Positions 63,899 through 64,000 of a stretch of DNA of 64,000 nucleotides are shown piece by piece. The translations under genes and the position numbers were made by a program. Position 1 is the first letter of the stretch; every line of letters begins with the position of its first letter. This DNA is from Streptantibioticus cattleyicolor NRRL 8057 = DSM 46488 (GTDB taxonomy: Bacteria; Actinomycetota; Actinomycetes; Streptomycetales; Streptomycetaceae): the NCBI RefSeq assembly GCF_000240165.1, contig NC_017586.1:3038001-3102000 (forward strand), in the 5' to 3' direction. Below the pieces are notes generated by a model. That model was not told where the DNA came from. It did no database searches and worked only from the letters and a program-made list of their open reading frames with translations.

Positions 63899-64000
63899 CT
63901 CCTGGCCGAATCAATCGGTATTACGGTATGACTAATCCGGACATCCGGATACCCCACCGCGCCCACGGGTAGCTTGAGCGGTGCCGTGCCGCCGCGTGAA

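Noticed and set aside
1-64000. CRISPR arrays or rRNA genes
   Set aside because: No regularly spaced identical repeats and no rRNA-like sequence were seen; the 50.7-51.9 kb repeats are irregular and degenerate.

Overview
The window is high-GC actinobacterial DNA, almost certainly Streptomyces. Evidence: DUF317 proteins, a TipA-like MerR regulator, the dnaX-ybaB-recR-DUF5063-lysC-asd block, GTG/TTG starts, in-frame TTA codons in accessory genes, and parS sites of the consensus used near oriC. It divides into an accessory half (1 to about 39,980) and a chromosomal half (about 39,980 to 64,000). They are separated by the 3' half of a tRNA-Pro(CGG) gene followed by a strong terminator, which I read as the attachment-site scar at the right end of an integrated mobilizable element whose left end lies outside the window.

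Accessory half. 1-5,230 is a mobilization module: DnaC/IstB-like ATPase, membrane protein, MobC, relaxase and a small unknown protein, with nested inverted repeats after the relaxase. 5,480-10,900 holds two small reverse-strand genes (one DUF317), a nucleotidyltransferase, a D-amino-acid-oxidase-like flavoenzyme, an HTH regulator and an anti-sigma-like ATPase. 10,959-19,640 is a tight eight-gene operon that looks biosynthetic: GT4 glycosyltransferase, a 2-hydroxyacid-dehydrogenase-like protein with an altered active site, a MoaA-like radical SAM enzyme, a nucleotidyltransferase-like protein, a second radical SAM enzyme, a NodU/TobZ-type carbamoyltransferase, a SpoT-like HD hydrolase and a second glycosyltransferase. 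Beside it sit a divergent glutamyl-tRNA synthetase (reverse) and an archaeal-type aspartyl-tRNA synthetase under what looks like a T-box riboswitch (forward). My working hypothesis is a nucleotide-derived antibiotic pathway with duplicated, uncharged-tRNA-sensing synthetases as self-protection. 23,009-25,340 has two antibiotic-modification-like enzymes and an unknown gene.

25,795-39,683 is a defence island. An MZA-type operon (MutL-like GHKL ATPase, Z1 helicase-like ATPase, PD-(D/E)XK protein, AIPR protein) is followed by an AbrB-like protein, a Vsr endonuclease, a cytosine-5 methyltransferase fused to an endonuclease-III-like Fe-S domain, and a two-gene signalling pair: an Hsp90/MORC-like ATPase fused to a histidine kinase, and a receiver protein with a large unknown output domain. 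This combination is the best candidate for an under-described system.

Chromosomal half. After the att scar come an IS630-family element with matching terminal repeats and TA duplication, a small membrane protein and a TerY-P triad (VWA protein, PP2C phosphatase, membrane kinase with HhH domain). Ordinary core genes follow: methyltransferase, DUF1059, PNPOx-like, S9 peptidase, SURF1. About 1.2 kb of degenerate repeats separates SURF1 from an ECF sigma/membrane protein pair. Then come asd, lysC, DUF5063, recR, ybaB, dnaX, an HhH-GPD protein, a TipA-like regulator with a GT1 glycosyltransferase, and two parS sites, one overlapping the stop codon of that glycosyltransferase.

All assignments come from reading motifs and gene context by eye; no database search was run.
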